Below are positions 12,901 to 24,711 of a DNA stretch of 64,000 bases, in pieces (positions within the stretch are counted from its first letter, which is position 1; the number at the start of each line of letters is the position of its first letter). The notes under the pieces were generated by a model. That model saw nothing but the letters and a program-made list of their open reading frames with translations, was not told the origin of the DNA and did not search any database. The translations under genes were made by a program, and so were the position numbers. The stretch spans positions 9,741,501-9,805,500 of the forward strand of contig NC_084942.1 in NCBI RefSeq assembly GCF_958298935.1, in the 5' to 3' direction. This DNA is from Phragmites australis. Taxonomy: Eukaryota > Streptophyta > Magnoliopsida > Poales > Poaceae.

Positions 12901-13699
12901 AGAGTTAGAAATAATCAAATAATAAATCAAGAATGGATAACGATGCAAAAAATAACCAAGATTTCTTCAAGATAGCCGGATGACATTTTGAAATTTCTCT
13001 AATTTTTTGCAACAATTCAAACTAATTTTGCCAAATTATTGTAAATTCTTAAGAACTTTGAGACAAGAATGAGAGGAGGAAACAAGAGAGAAAATATTGT
13101 TACGGGTATGGAATGGAAGGGCAGGGTTGTCCTCTATCTACAAATGAAAAATGGTGATTTTTGCAATTTTTTCGAATTTTTTGAAGCCCAAATGATCACA
13201 AAATGGCTAGATAATTCAAAAATAATGGGTTAACAGGCGAGGAACAACCCGTTTAACCCGTTAGCCTGGTGTGCCCCAACATGCCTTCCCGTCCCGGCCG
13301 TGCCACCCGTGCCCACCGGGGCCAGCCCCACGCGCAATGGCTTCTGGCCTACCCAGGCGTGCTGGGCGAGCCGTGTCGCGGCGTGCTCGAGCAGGCGAGC
13401 TGGGCCTCTTCCGCCGCGCCTGCACGGGTCAGTCGTGCCTAGCTAGGCCAAGGCATGCCAGATCGGGCCATGCCATGCCATGTCTGTGCCGGCCCAAGTT
13501 GGGTCTTGCCCTGTGGTGACCTGAAACCGCCAGGCCGTGCCGTGCCGGCCCAACGTGCCACGCGCTCGACCCAGGAATGACCTATGGCCTCGTGCCGTAT
13601 TGGCCTGGCCCGGCCCTACTTGGGTCGTGTCGTGCTTGGGTTGTGTCTACAGTGTTGTGCCTCGTTTTGGCTCAGTAGGCACGACCCATTTGGTCTTTA
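9985..13699 (-). mobile_element. hAT-superfamily DNA transposon, decayed
   Basis: The ends are GAGAGATGGCCAAATAGGT on the left and, inverted, TAAAGACCAAATGGGT on the right; they align apart from a 3-base gap. Flanking 8-mers ACGTACAC (9977-9984) and ACGCACAC (13700-13707) match at 7 of 8 positions, the length expected for a hAT target duplication. Both ends carry GC-rich subterminal DNA with repeated gcacgac/gtcgtgc-like words (about 10000-10255 and 13255-13690), as hAT elements often do. The interior encodes a broken hAT transposase on the minus strand. Total length is 3715 bp. Confidence 0.7.
11414..12869 (-). pseudogene. hAT transposase pseudogene (BED finger, RNase H-fold, dimerisation parts)
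   Basis: Reading from 12869 down, frame fragments carry landmarks of Ac-like hAT transposases in order. First is a serine-rich N-terminus. At 12528-12259 there is a BED-type zinc-finger end with the motif GHLKRHATTCK. At 12223-11912 there is the catalytic-domain start (TSDIWAGRSREDYHSVVAHF, then ELEKIIIGFQMIDNAHTGENI). At 11626-11414 there is the later AFILDPRAK segment followed by a YYTNARSKLFDVYSKYE stretch. The pieces lie in different frames separated by stops, and the region between 11.63 and 11.91 kb has no clear frame. The enzyme would have cut and pasted the host element; it is not functional here. Confidence 0.75.
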
Positions 13700-13707
13700 A
13701 CGCACAC

Positions 13708-14015
13708 TACCCACGTGTCCATAAACACGTTACACGTTAAGAAGCGATTGGGAGGCTCGAGGCCTCCAGTGCACGGGGACGCATAGTACCACTGAACGCG
13801 CACATATGTGTGTACCCCAGAAATCGAACCTACACGAGCTAGGCGAGTACCATGCACCAAGCCAATCGAACCAGCGTTCAGTTCTCATTGGTTTCCAGCT
13901 AGTCATTGTTTTTTCCAAAAATTTCTGGGCCCAAGAAAAATCCAATTCCTTTTTAGGCCTGAACCACTTCCCTGGTTGGGCCCTGCTGGGACTCGTCCTT
14001 TCTACTTTCTAGGCT
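13708..14015. other. Short spacer between the hAT and MULE elements
   Basis: About 300 bp of host or older repeat DNA separates the right target duplication of the hAT element from the left target duplication of the MULE. No gene was recognised. Confidence 0.4.
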
Positions 14016-14025
14016 GTAACTACTA

Positions 14026-14136
14026 GAATTTTTTATATATTTTTTGTTTTCAATATTTCCAAAAATACATGTCTGTTTGAAAAAAATAGCGGAAGTAACC
14101 TACCATCGCCCGCTGGATGGGCGACAGCAAGGTGTC
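14026..14136 (+). repeat. Left terminal inverted repeat of the MULE (interrupted)
   Basis: This is the proximal part of the long inverted end. It continues on the far side of the solo LTR from 18160, where gggtgacatctt corresponds to cgagtgacatgag in the right end. Confidence 0.75.
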
Positions 14137-16106
14137 TGTAAGACCCCTTTCTCAAGATCTCATGTGCGTCCTGAATCAGTCCCTGGATCAAGTAGCTGAT
14201 ACACATAATATAATAGTTGTAATATCATAGTCAAACTTGAACATAAGTATTACGGTTACAGAGTACAAAGGGTTACAAATCATAGCGTATAGATTACAAA
14301 CCTAGCTGAACGACCAACAAAAGCACAGCGGAAAATAGAACCCAAACCACATGAAGCTAGGGTGCGAACGCGACTCTAGAGACTACTCTTCAACTCCGTC
14401 CTCGCCTCCGGTGTTGGCAAGGGTTGTTTTTTCATCTAAATGACAACAAGAGTGAGCACGGAAGGCACTTAGCAAGCCCTATACTATTTCAAGGTGTTGA
14501 TCGATGCATAAATGAGTGATTCAAGGATAAGGCTTTACGGTTTAGTTTTATGCGTAAAGTGGTTTATGCAGGTATCTATTGAATCATTTATTATTGACTT
14601 TAAATAGTTTAAAACCGGCTAACAAGCTTTATCTGGGGGTTTTTGGTCCTGGGAGGGGCTACACCTCACTCCGCAATCCCTATTATCACATCTGGTGTAC
14701 CTCTAGTATCATACAGCTTCTGGCGGAGTGAGCCAGGAACCTCATCACACGGACATCTAGTCCACACACTCACTCATCAAGACACACACACCCGGAGTCT
14801 AGTCACCAGGGTTACTGCTTTCACATGTCCATGACTGTGGACACAGCTATCCGAATAGATTTACACTCTGCAGAGGTTGTACAACTTTACCCATGTGATA
14901 TGCTCAGCCTCCAACCGTTGCAACCAGAGGAGCGAATCATACCGAGATCCTCCAAACATCTTTCCTGCCGGGCTTTTCTACGAGACACCCCAAGTACCAG
15001 AGACCATGTTCAGAATACCAGATTGGTTATGCCATCTCTCAAAATATTCAACAGAGGGTCAGATGGACACTTGGTTTCTCGCTGCTCCTCAGCCGCCAAG
15101 TATTATGCCCAACCCAGTCCGGTGATAGAAGAGTCAAGTCCTGCCCATTTAGGATGCATGGTTCCACGGGGGTGGCTAAGCATGATAGCGCAATAACTCG
15201 GTCCTTAAATAGCCGGAGCAGGTATCTTCTGGCAATGAACACCACAAAGTTGACTCAAGCCCCCAGAGCATTCTCGTCCAGAGTACTGCTCCACCTGCCC
15301 CCGCCAAAACAGTTTTCACCATATCGCACATGATGTCAAGGATTTCACATCCATCGGAATTCATAACCATCAAGGGTTCATAGTATATGAGTTATCACTG
15401 ATAATAGTAAATCTTATCTCTGAGGAGAAGTGTTTTCAAAAGCGACGTCTCCGAGGAGACGTATTCCATCCTAAGCATGTTAGATATCAAGGCGTCGCCC
15501 ATCATTAATATATTTAACAACAGGTATTCCTAGGGTGATATGTATTCAGGATGATGACATGTAAGGCATGGCAGTGTTGATAGGATTAACTACTGTAAGT
15601 AGTTTGAAAGAAAACGCAATATATAGCACATGCGATAATAAGTCTGGTTTTAGTTGGTCATGTACATTATTTGAAAATCATAGGTTCAGTATGATCAAGA
15701 AGATAGGACTTACCTTCTCTGAAGTTCTTTTTAGAGTCTTGGTTGTAGTCTGGATCTTCCTCGCTCCTGATGCTTCCTGCGTAGCACTCGCAAAACTCTG
15801 GTTGCTCTGCAATTATGATTATGATCAATAACGTCTAAACTAGAAAAGAACCAAATAATACAAAATGGAAAACCAAATGAGCCCTAATAGAAAACACAAT
15901 GTGACAGATGAGTAGATCTTGATTTTAGATGAATTTCGGTGAAAGAATCGCCGAAATCGGAGACAAAATGGAGAAGTTACGGCTCCCAGAAGTTTTAATC
16001 TAAATTAAATCGGAAAAATATTAAATGTCACTGTTCATGAGTGGGACTGACTGGTGGAGCCCACATGAACAGTACTAGTTGAGCCGATATGGGCCCAGAC
16101 TGGCTG

Positions 16107-16267
16107 CACAGTATTGGGTTGCACAGTGTTGGGCTACACAGTATTGGGTTGCACATTGTTGGGTTGCACAGTGTTGGTCGCACAGTATTGGGCTACACAG
16201 TATTGGGTTGCACATTGTTTGGTTGCACAGTGTTGGTCGCACAGTATTGGGTTGCACAGTATTGGGC
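16107..16267. repeat. Minisatellite of about 16-bp units inside the solo LTR
   Basis: About ten consecutive units related to cacagtattgggttg occupy this stretch, with variants such as cacattgttgggttg and cacagtgttggtcg. The variants recur in the same order, giving a higher-order period of roughly 60 bp. All three frames stay open across it, which explains the overlapping open frames there. Confidence 0.85.
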
Positions 16268-17276
16268 TTGCCCGCTGGGATGCAGCCCTTAATGGCTGGG
16301 CCAGCCTGGCAGGGCGACGATGCTTGGGCCGAGCCGCGGCTCACTTGGCCAGATCGGGTCATGGCTATTTGCCGGCCCATACGAGCGCGTGGGCGCGCGG
16401 CGACGGCTGGCACAGCACGAGCGGTGGAGGGGAGGGGAAGGTCTGGCCAGCAGCGAGAAATCTCACGACGATGCGCTCGGGGAGGCTCGCAGGTGTGGGA
16501 TTCCGACGGGGTTTCACGACGGGAAATCGACACCGATCTTCTTCGCGAAATGGTGAACATAGTGAGGAGCATGTCGACAGCAGCCGGTGATGAATTCGGT
16601 GTCAGTCGGTAGCCGAAGGGGGGCACCGACGTGGCCAAAAACCGGGCAACACTCCCCTATAGTAGGAGGCGCCAATCTGCACCGAAGGAGGGGCCTACGG
16701 CTTCTAGACATCACAACACGACAACCGGTGACACACACAGGGTACTAACACTCCGGTGGCAAGCTAAAGCGCGACGGTTGAAGTCATACACATGGCGGCG
16801 CACGGCAACCGGCCAAGAGAGAGCTTTGGGGCATCTACGCGCTATCTAGGAGGGGTGCCAGGGGCTTGGGATGCTCACCGTGCTCAAGGACGGCAAGGAG
16901 CAGGATAGCGGCCGGTGATTCGTCGAAGAGGTGGCGGCGGCGCTAATGGGCTGCTGGCGAGCGGGCTCCCGTTGAGCTCTTGCCAAACGGATGGTGGCCT
17001 AGGGACGGGGAAAGGGCCCTGAAGCTACCCAGCAGCACGTGGTCGGAAGTTCGACTGCAGCAAGGTGTGAGGGCATGGATGGGCGACTGCAATGATGGAA
17101 TCTGGGGAAAGGAGGAGAAGAGAGACTAGGGCGGTGCTATTTATAGCGGAAGAGGGAGTACGGAAAGGGGCGGTGTGTGCGTGACGTCGAGCGGTCGTCT
17201 TTGGGCAGTGCGATGGTGAGGTGGTGGAGCAGCGCCCACCATTTTTCCCACGGCGTGGGCGCTCTGTGCCAGCCAC

Positions 17277-17397
17277 GCACGGGCGGGGTGCAAAAGTCAT
17301 CCGTAGCTAGGCCCTTGGACTACGGGGAAGAGAGATCGCACGGGCAGGGCGCAAAGTCATGCGTAGCTAGGCCCTTGGACTGCGGGGAAGAGAGATA
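17277..17397. repeat. Tandem duplication of a 61-bp unit
   Basis: Two adjacent copies beginning gcacgggc and ending ggggaagagagat differ at only a few positions. They lie in the U3 part of the solo LTR, just upstream of its TATA box in LTR orientation. Confidence 0.85.
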
Positions 17398-18686
17398 AGA
17401 GAGGGAGGGAAAAGCAGAGAGGACAGCGGCATGGGGGAAAGGGACAGGTGGCTCACCGGCGTGGGCAGTGCCAGCGAAGTGCAGCATCACGCTAGAGGAG
17501 GAAGGCGGTCGTGCGGGTGGGGCGTAGATGTGCAACACATGGACAGCTTAGCGCGGTGGGGCATGGATGACACTGGCATGACAGCGACCGCTTGGCTGGG
17601 CCGCCCAGTGAGCTGTTGGGCTGAGCGCGAAGAAAAAAGGAAAGGAGAGCGGGCTGGTTGGCGGGCTGAAAGCAGAGAGAGGGAAGATTCGGCCCGGGAG
17701 TGAAAAAGAAAAAGGAAAAGGATTAGGAATTAAATTCAAAAGAGAGATTTGAATTTTCATTTGAGTTTGACTTTGGATTAGGATCAATTCAATTGGAAAT
17801 TTGTGAATTATGAGTTATAGATAAAAACTCCGAGATTTGGGAATATGATTTGAATTTGAATTTGGACTTGGGATGGAAAGAATTTTAAGAACGGATTTGA
17901 ATTCGAGAGACATCCAATTCAAACTACCACTCAAAAATACATCAAAACCAAAAACCAAATGCGGATGAATCAACTTAAGGCAGGGATTACCATAGTATAA
18001 ATTTGGAGCATTTTGGAATACTTAGCCGATTAATACCAGTATCAATACTCACACACATACTTCCTTGATTTTATTTCGATTTAATTTACTATAAAATTTT
18101 AAATTTGCACTAGATTTTGCTATTTAATTAATATGCTAAATTCAGTATGTCACAGTGTCGCCCATTCAACGGGTGACATCTTGACATGACAGGCCAGCAT
18201 GGTGGCCCTCTGATATGGCGTAGAAGATGTCCTCCGTTGGTTGGGAGACACATTGGTGTTGCCCATCCACTGATTGACACCTTGCTGTCGCCCAATCAGA
18301 GGGCGACATCTTGGTGTCACCCAACTATCAGGCGACATCTTCACTGAAACCTGATTTTAGGGTTTTGCCGTGGTAATTTTGGTTTGCGGCAGAGTTAGCG
18401 TTGTCCATGCATCATCATTCAGTGTTTTCAAAGTATTTAAAAGTCCATCATCATTCGATGTTTTTGAGATATTTTTATACGTGGAATTGTTGGACAAGTA
18501 ATTAAACACGGTGATTTTAGTCGAAGTTGCAACATACACTGTGGCATGTACAGTACATGATCATTCTAACATATACATGTACCATCTCTAAACCTAACAT
18601 GCATTAGGGAATGTAAATAACAAGATTACAACATCAAGTCTACTGAGTGCAATTTGGGCACTTTCCCTTCCTCATAGCTTCCGGTC

Positions 18687-18836
18687 CTACCTACACGCCC
18701 GACGTGCCTTCTCGTGCTTCCTCTCCCTCTCCGCCTTACGGGCCTCCTCCTTCATACGGTTCTGCTCTTCCCTTATTTTGTGTTGCTCCTCCTGTATGCG
18801 TTTGTGGGCAGCCTCCCTCCTCTCATTAGCTTCCAT
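18687..18836 (-). pseudogene. C-terminal coiled-coil fragment of a MULE-encoded protein
   Basis: A 49-codon minus-strand frame ends at a TAG stop and is extremely rich in Glu, Lys and Arg (for example HKRIQEEQHKIREEQNRMK), a long charged helix likely to form a coiled coil. It lies between the left MULE end and the second solo LTR. An in-frame stop lies just upstream of its first Met, so it is only the tail of a larger gene. Such tails are common in accessory reading frames of grass transposons. The function is unknown. Confidence 0.4.
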
Positions 18837-18869
18837 TTCATAGAATCATCGCCAAGTGGCTTGGTGCTG

Positions 18870-21800
18870 TGTAACACCCTGATTTTCAGAATTTACAACT
18901 TTTTAAAATTTTCCAAGATTATTGAATAGCTTTACCAGTAGTATAGGTTTAAAACCTATTTTCTTAATCAATCAAACAATTTAGGTTAATATTTTGTGTG
19001 CATTGCATGCTGAGTTTTGCTAGGAGCCAGGTAAATGCATTAGAGTTATTTTTCCTTTTCTTTCTCTTTGGTGTTTTGAGTGAAAAAATTTTTGAAAAGG
19101 TTTTTACAAAACTCAGTAGTGAATAAGTTAAGGATCCTAATGGTTGGAATTCAAAATCCTTGAATTCATCATCTATTCAATTCTTGATCAAACCTGATCC
19201 TTCTCCAGGTCAATTCAAATCTTATCCAAATCCTTGTTTAAAGTCAAGCACTCCTTTTCCTCAAAATTCTACCCAAATCTAAATTCAAATTCCTTATCTA
19301 CTCCTATTTTTGTTCAACCTCATCTTTTTCGTTTATCTTCAATTCACTCTAAACTTAATTCAAATTCAAACCCTATTCAAATTTCTCTACAAAAGTTTAT
19401 TTTCTAAACTCTAGATATACCTAAAGTGTCTTTGAGATCAATCTTGCTCAAGTCCAAACCCTTAACCAAGTTTTCTAGATAGCCCAACAAAGGATCCACG
19501 AAATCTATAAATTTTTGCAGAGTCCTGGACAGCCTCATCTTCGCATGACATTTCAAAGTTCAAAACGGCCTCAAATGCAAATCTTTTCAAAACCAAAGTT
19601 GTAGGTCTCGTCCAGTGCTTCGATTTGAACCTATGGAAGTCTACTTTTGGATAATGGAGCAGGGAGTTATGGCCCCCGAAATCAGTGCTGCGCAGATAAG
19701 TCCGAGTTCAAACAGTTTATCTTTTACTCTATTTTTGGAAATCAAGATGGCGTTTCAGAATTTCCAATGACTACCAAAGATGTAGATCTTTTCGAGTACT
19801 ACAATTTAGAATCAAGAAACGTCAATTTGGAGTCCAGATGATGGAGATATCATCCTCCGAATACAGAGCTGCGAAAAAGGAAACCGTAACCGACTCGAAC
19901 TCGAATCCGATTCGTGTTCGGTTTGGACTCCACCTAACCAACCACCCCTAGCCCTAGATATATGAGTTGCACACCCTCTCATACCCCTATTTCATGCCCC
20001 ATGCCCTAGAAGTCGCTGCTACCATGTCCGTGCGTCGCCGGAGCACCGCCGTTCGCCGCCGCCGCCCATGATGCGCTACATCGTCTTCTCCGCGAATCCT
20101 CCTTCCTTGACAATCAAAGCAAGGTGAGGACCCCTTCTTATCCTCCCTTAATACTGTTTTAGCATCATACTAAGTCCTTAGCCAAGCCCTAGCCCCGGCC
20201 AAAGTCCGATCTACGCCGCCACGGTCGTTGTCGTCGCGGACAGCCGTGGGATAGCCGTTCTGTAGCCGATTGGCATCAGTGTTCCCGACCGACCAGTGGT
20301 CAAATCACCAATCCCTTTCACCGGTGCATGTCCCATGATGTTCGCCATGCCCTCACCAACCAGGTCGGCTAGTAGAGCAGCCAAACTATCGAAATCAAGG
20401 TCGACATACCCGTTGTCCAGTTTCTGGACGCGTTCTACGAGCGCACCGGATTTGCATTCACGTTCCCCGTCAATCCGAAAGCCGTATGGATGCACCAACC
20501 ACGTCACAACGTGTCCCATCGAGTCTTCTACATGACTCTAGGAGCCCATCCCCGTTTTTGTAGCGACACGACCAGGACATCATTGCTAACCACAACATGT
20601 CGCAGCCATCGCCCGTCTCATCTCCGTTGATCGTTCTTACTCTCAGTGGATGATCTACCCAAAACTATGCCATAGCATTGTGTTCCCGGGATATATGAAC
20701 ATCTCTATTCAAACGGTTTCTCAAGTTCCGTAGCCAATCTCCTGAAATGTGAGCATCTTCGTTCCGGCATCTGTTCGCGGTCACCACCAAACCTAGAAGC
20801 AGTCATTGTTGTTTTGCTGCTACCTCGGATGACCCCTTCCGAAACCAACCATACCGCTGAGTTAGTCTTTCCGCATTCTACGCTATGATTCCCTCGTTTC
20901 ACTGAAACACCACTGAAGCTGATATTGATGTCTGTGGCCACGTGCCAGATCGCTGTCTTTGACGAAACCCGAACCACCACCGCTATATATAGTCTCTAGT
21001 AGTATCCTTAACCTAGAAGCGCAACCTTCGGCCTTTTTGATCCATCATAGGTGGTTGATACTAGATCTCAGCGTATCCCTTCTTTAATCCAAGATATTAC
21101 TTGCATAGCATGCCAAGTTAGTGCCACATCATTCTCCTTAGCCTAGTCAGTGAAGTCTAGTCTACCCTACACTTCTTAAATCTTGCACAATAATGTTGTC
21201 AAGCCTGACACAGTGATTGTGCAATAAAGCCTTTCCCATAGGAAGATAGTTCTGGAAAATCACCATTTTCTTTTCGGTCTAATCCATCTCCCGAAAGCTA
21301 TTCTCTTTTCATCTTAATTTCGATTTAGGCAATTCTTGTGTCTAAACGTTTCTAAAATTATCCCTATCCAACCATAGTGTTTTAAAAGTGTTTTGATGAT
21401 ATTTGGTATGTTGTTCTTAGTGTTTGCTTTGTGTTAATTGTCGGTAGTTCTCACGATTAGTCGATAACGTTCCGGAGCAGTTCGCGGGACTTCAAGATCA
21501 AGATTTCGATAACACTGAGCAGCATTGGGTAAAAGGCAAGTGTCCTAGATCATCTTCAACCTATATTTTTAAATGTTCTGTTTTACAAAATTGCATGCAG
21601 TGTCAATATGATGGGTAGTCACCTATGTTAGGGTTTTCCCTAGATTTTCCATTATCATCCCTTGGAACCTAGATGGTTTATGGTTAGATGTCTTTGTTGA
21701 GTAGATTGCTTAGCCATGATGTTGGTTTAGTGTTTGCTCAAGTAGCCTAAGTAAGGACTGGTTTGTGGAGCGACAACCCGGGAAGTTCCGTACAAACACG

Positions 21801-22811
21801 AGACTGATATGGGAAGGCTTAGCCGATTAATTAGGGTTCTTCTAGTATTGTGTGGGCCAGATTGGAGGCGTGGATGAGGGATGGTAATTCTCAGAAACCA
21901 CATGGCACAAGAGGGGGCTTCTAGGTGGTAGCACCTAGCGGTGAAACCTGGAGTGTTGGTGACACATACTGGGAGGATTCTTTGTAAAGGCTTCGTAGTG
22001 ATCTCCTGGCAACACACCACTGGCGTGTGTATAGTGCTTGGCCGGCATTGCAACATGGAGACTTTAGTCATCTGCTTGCAGGTGATCAAATCACGATTCA
22101 TGGGAAAGTTGTACAACCTCTGCAGAGTGTAAAATCTGATATATTAGCCGTGCTCACGGTCATGGGAGACTTGGATCCTCACATGATTAGATGGCTGTGG
22201 TTATGAGTTTGGTTGTGGTTATGGTTCTGGTACAGGGAGTACTAGATGGTTGTGGTTTTGGTTATAGTACAGGGAGTACTGGACGGTTATGGTATGCAAG
22301 GTGGGGAGCCTTTTATGCTGCATGTTGGACTGTATGTGTTACATTCACTTAATAATTGCTTAATACTTTTGAGTCCAAATATGTTTTCATCACTTGCATT
22401 TACGCAAAAATACCATTTGTTAGCCTATTCTTGATATAAGCCTGCATATCATTATCTTTCCCACACTTGCTGAGCGCGTCATGTGCTCACACTTGCTATT
22501 TTCCCTACACCATGCGACATGTATGCTGCTGCTCAGTGAGTGAAGATGTTGAAGACTATCAAGACGAAGTTGTGACGTTCTAGGCACATGTCTCTCGGTC
22601 GGTTTCTTGAGGTGTTGTTGGGCACCAGTGCTTCTGTTCCGCTGTGGATATCTTCATAGAAGACAATATATGTCAATTGCTGTAAGAGTTTAACGTTTAT
22701 TTAATAAAAATATTGCTTTTGCTACTTCACCTGTGATGTCCTTATGTGTGTTGAACATCCTGGGCACACATAAGCCGCATTTGGTTTTGGCCGTTAAAAC
22801 CGGGTGTGACA
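18870..22811 (+). mobile_element. Solo LTR (second) of a long-LTR Ty3/gypsy retrotransposon
   Basis: This 3942-bp unit starts TGTAACACCCTGATTTTC and ends AAAACCGGGTGTGACA, terminal forms typical of this class of grass LTR. A TATA-like site (agatatatgag) lies near 19958, about 1.1 kb from the start, as in the first solo LTR. The block ggcacaagagggggcttct, then gctttgtaaaggct-like words, then acctctgcagagt (about 21905-22130) is shared with the LTRs at 14137-18154 and 59-62 kb. No primer site follows the right end. Unlike the first solo LTR, the five bases on each side (TGCTG and TAAAT) do not match. Confidence 0.7.
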
Positions 22812-23224
22812 TAAATAATTAGTAAGAAAAATGAAGGAATATACAATACTAATATAGTTACAGATGTATGCATAGTTGTTTTGTTCTTTTATATGCTGCT
22901 TTATGGAGTCATTTTGGTCAGAAAGTGATTTTACGTGGTGTCAGCTATTCATGAAAAGCACAGTAGTATGATGTCATTTCAGTAAAAAAAAAGCAATTCC
23001 TATTTTGTGCAACAAAAACAATTACGACGCGGTAAAAGGAGCTATGTTGCTCCCACACATCTATAAAAGGATCATGTATCTTAAAACCAAAACCATAGCG
23101 ATCAACGGAGGCTAGGGGTGGGAGGGGCAGAGGAAGAAGGGGGGCAAGGAGGCCAGCGGTGAGATGGGAGGGTTCCTTTGGTCCAACAGAGTACAACAAG
23201 CCTCTTCACAAATTCCATTTGCAG
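22812..23224. other. MULE interior, no gene recognised
   Basis: This is AT-rich sequence between the second solo LTR and the zinc-finger-like frame. No coding motif was found on either strand. Confidence 0.4.
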
Positions 23225-23772
23225 GATAAGAGTGAGTATCATCCTCCAACTCACCTAAAGCATTATGATCACCCGAATGAGGCATGACCCAAGTGCTTCC
23301 ATGGCTATGACTACGTTGTTCAGATGTACGATGGGAACCTTCATGGAGGGTGTCAATTCTTCTGATGTCCTCTTGGGAGGGTGACAAGTACATCAGCTTG
23401 AATGTCAATATCATATTTTTTATACCAATGGAGATTGTGACCTCTATATTTCTACAGGCCTTGGACAATGACCCCAACAATTGCCAATATATGAGACGGG
23501 TTGATCCTCCTATTCTGCAACATATCTAAGATTACATCTACCACCCATGAGACTATATCTTTGACTTGTAGCGAGAGATGGATGCTATGTCAAGTCCTCC
23601 TGTCATACACCTCGAGGATCCTACTGCATGCATCGATCTATGGTGCCTCTACCCGTGCCACAAAACGGCTCCTCCTACTCCTCCTCCTCATCCTCCTCCA
23701 GCACAATATGGTGGTGGAGCATATTGGGAGTCAGGATGCTCCTCGCAGTTTACTCTAAGTCAATACGATTAG
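23225..23772 (+). pseudogene. Zinc-finger-like reading frame (possibly GRF type) of the MULE, convergent to the transposase
   Basis: In plus-strand fragments the order is: HPNEA, a stop, then PKCFHGYDYVVQMYDG, then GGCQFF, a stop, CPLG. A frameshift leads to NNCQYMRRVDPPILQHI, then a proline-rich segment and the C-terminus FTLSQYD with a TAG at 23772. The spacing of Cys, Gly, FF-x-CP and a later Cys resembles the GRF-type zinc finger frequent in plant transposon proteins. I infer this from pattern only. Several stops and at least one frameshift interrupt it. It points towards the minus-strand genes, a convergent layout also known in MuDR. Confidence 0.45.
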
Positions 23773-23861
23773 AATGACTGTTATGACGGAGTGAAAATTT
23801 CCCTATTGCAATTTGTGTAGCGTACCTTTGATCGATGCCATTTTACATTCCCTAAGGCATG

Positions 23862-23970
23862 TTAGGTGAATCTCCGATACACCACTTGATGTATCATGCG
23901 TGCCATTGTAATTTAGGTGAATCTCCGGTACGCTACTAGATGTATCGTGCGTGCCATTGTAATTTAGGTG
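23862..23970. repeat. 51-bp tandem repeat, two copies and a partial third
   Basis: The word ttaggtgaatctcc recurs with a 51-bp period. Since 51 is divisible by three, a minus-strand open frame keeps the repeat as a 17-residue peptide unit containing HLNYNGTHDTSS. It could be the decayed C-terminus of the mobile-domain gene or simply noncoding. Confidence 0.8.
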
Positions 23971-24711
23971 GAGCATGTTTATTATGTTGGTTATGGAATG
24001 CTCGGGGTACGACTCTATGGTAAGAATAGCAGCACTAACAAAAACATAGTACATAAATGATAATATGACACTGACAATAAGATAGTAGCATTACCACAAG
24101 GGTAATAAGGTACTACAGAGTCATAACTGGTACAATTAAGGTAATATGAACAGGATAACTTAATACATCGCTAGAGTAACCTAAACGCTACCTCGCTTAG
24201 GGATGAACCCCACTGGTCTCACCCAGCCTGGGAACCCTGCATCTCTGTGCTCTAACGTGGTGCACTAAGTATGTCAATAGGTCGGGTGGAACAATCAGCC
24301 GCACAGGCCGTCCAGTGGGTGGTGGCGTCGCATAGTCATCCTAGCTTGGCTATGTCCCTGCCTCTAGTGCGCCATGTAGCTGCAAAGCACCGAGCTCATC
24401 CACGCCGAAGATGTACTCATAGCCAGGGACCTAAGTAAAAATGTCCTTGATCATCTACTCAATGTAACGCACCACCGCACTTCGCATCTACACCCCTGAG
24501 ATCCTTGATCTCTACATGTGGAAAAAGGAGGAAAACATGTTAGCATCAATGAAGACTAAGATATGTAACAAGTACTTAGTCGTGAAGTGGTTGTTATACT
24601 TAGTCAAGAATGTAACTCAAACAAATGTGCCTGATTCCTATGCACTGGGTACGTGTCATGCACATACGCTACGTGGGATAGAGGCTCCGACAATGTGTAC
24701 GTGACCTGGAT

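Larger units (their letters stand above)
14137..18154 (-). mobile_element. Solo LTR of a long-LTR Ty3/gypsy retrotransposon
   Basis: The 4018-bp unit begins TGTAAGACC and ends ATGTCACA on the plus strand. It is flanked on both sides by GTGTC (14132-14136 and 18155-18159), an exact 5-bp target duplication. On the minus strand it runs from TGTGACA at 18154, through a TATA box near 17140, to GGGTCTTACA at 14137. That matches the GGGTTTTACA end of the LTR at 61995. It carries the family block tgtacaacctctgcagagt inverted at about 14865-14885. No primer site, coding domain or second LTR is present, so it is a solo LTR left by recombination. Frames within it are not genes. Confidence 0.8.

Noticed and set aside
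16079..16638. Overlapping open frames of up to 187 codons on both strands
   Set aside because: They arise because the minisatellite is stop-free in several frames. They sit wholly inside a solo LTR with target duplications.
20211..20980. Open frames on both strands within the second solo LTR
   Set aside because: They fall in the transcribed part of a bounded LTR, have no domain and overlap each other.
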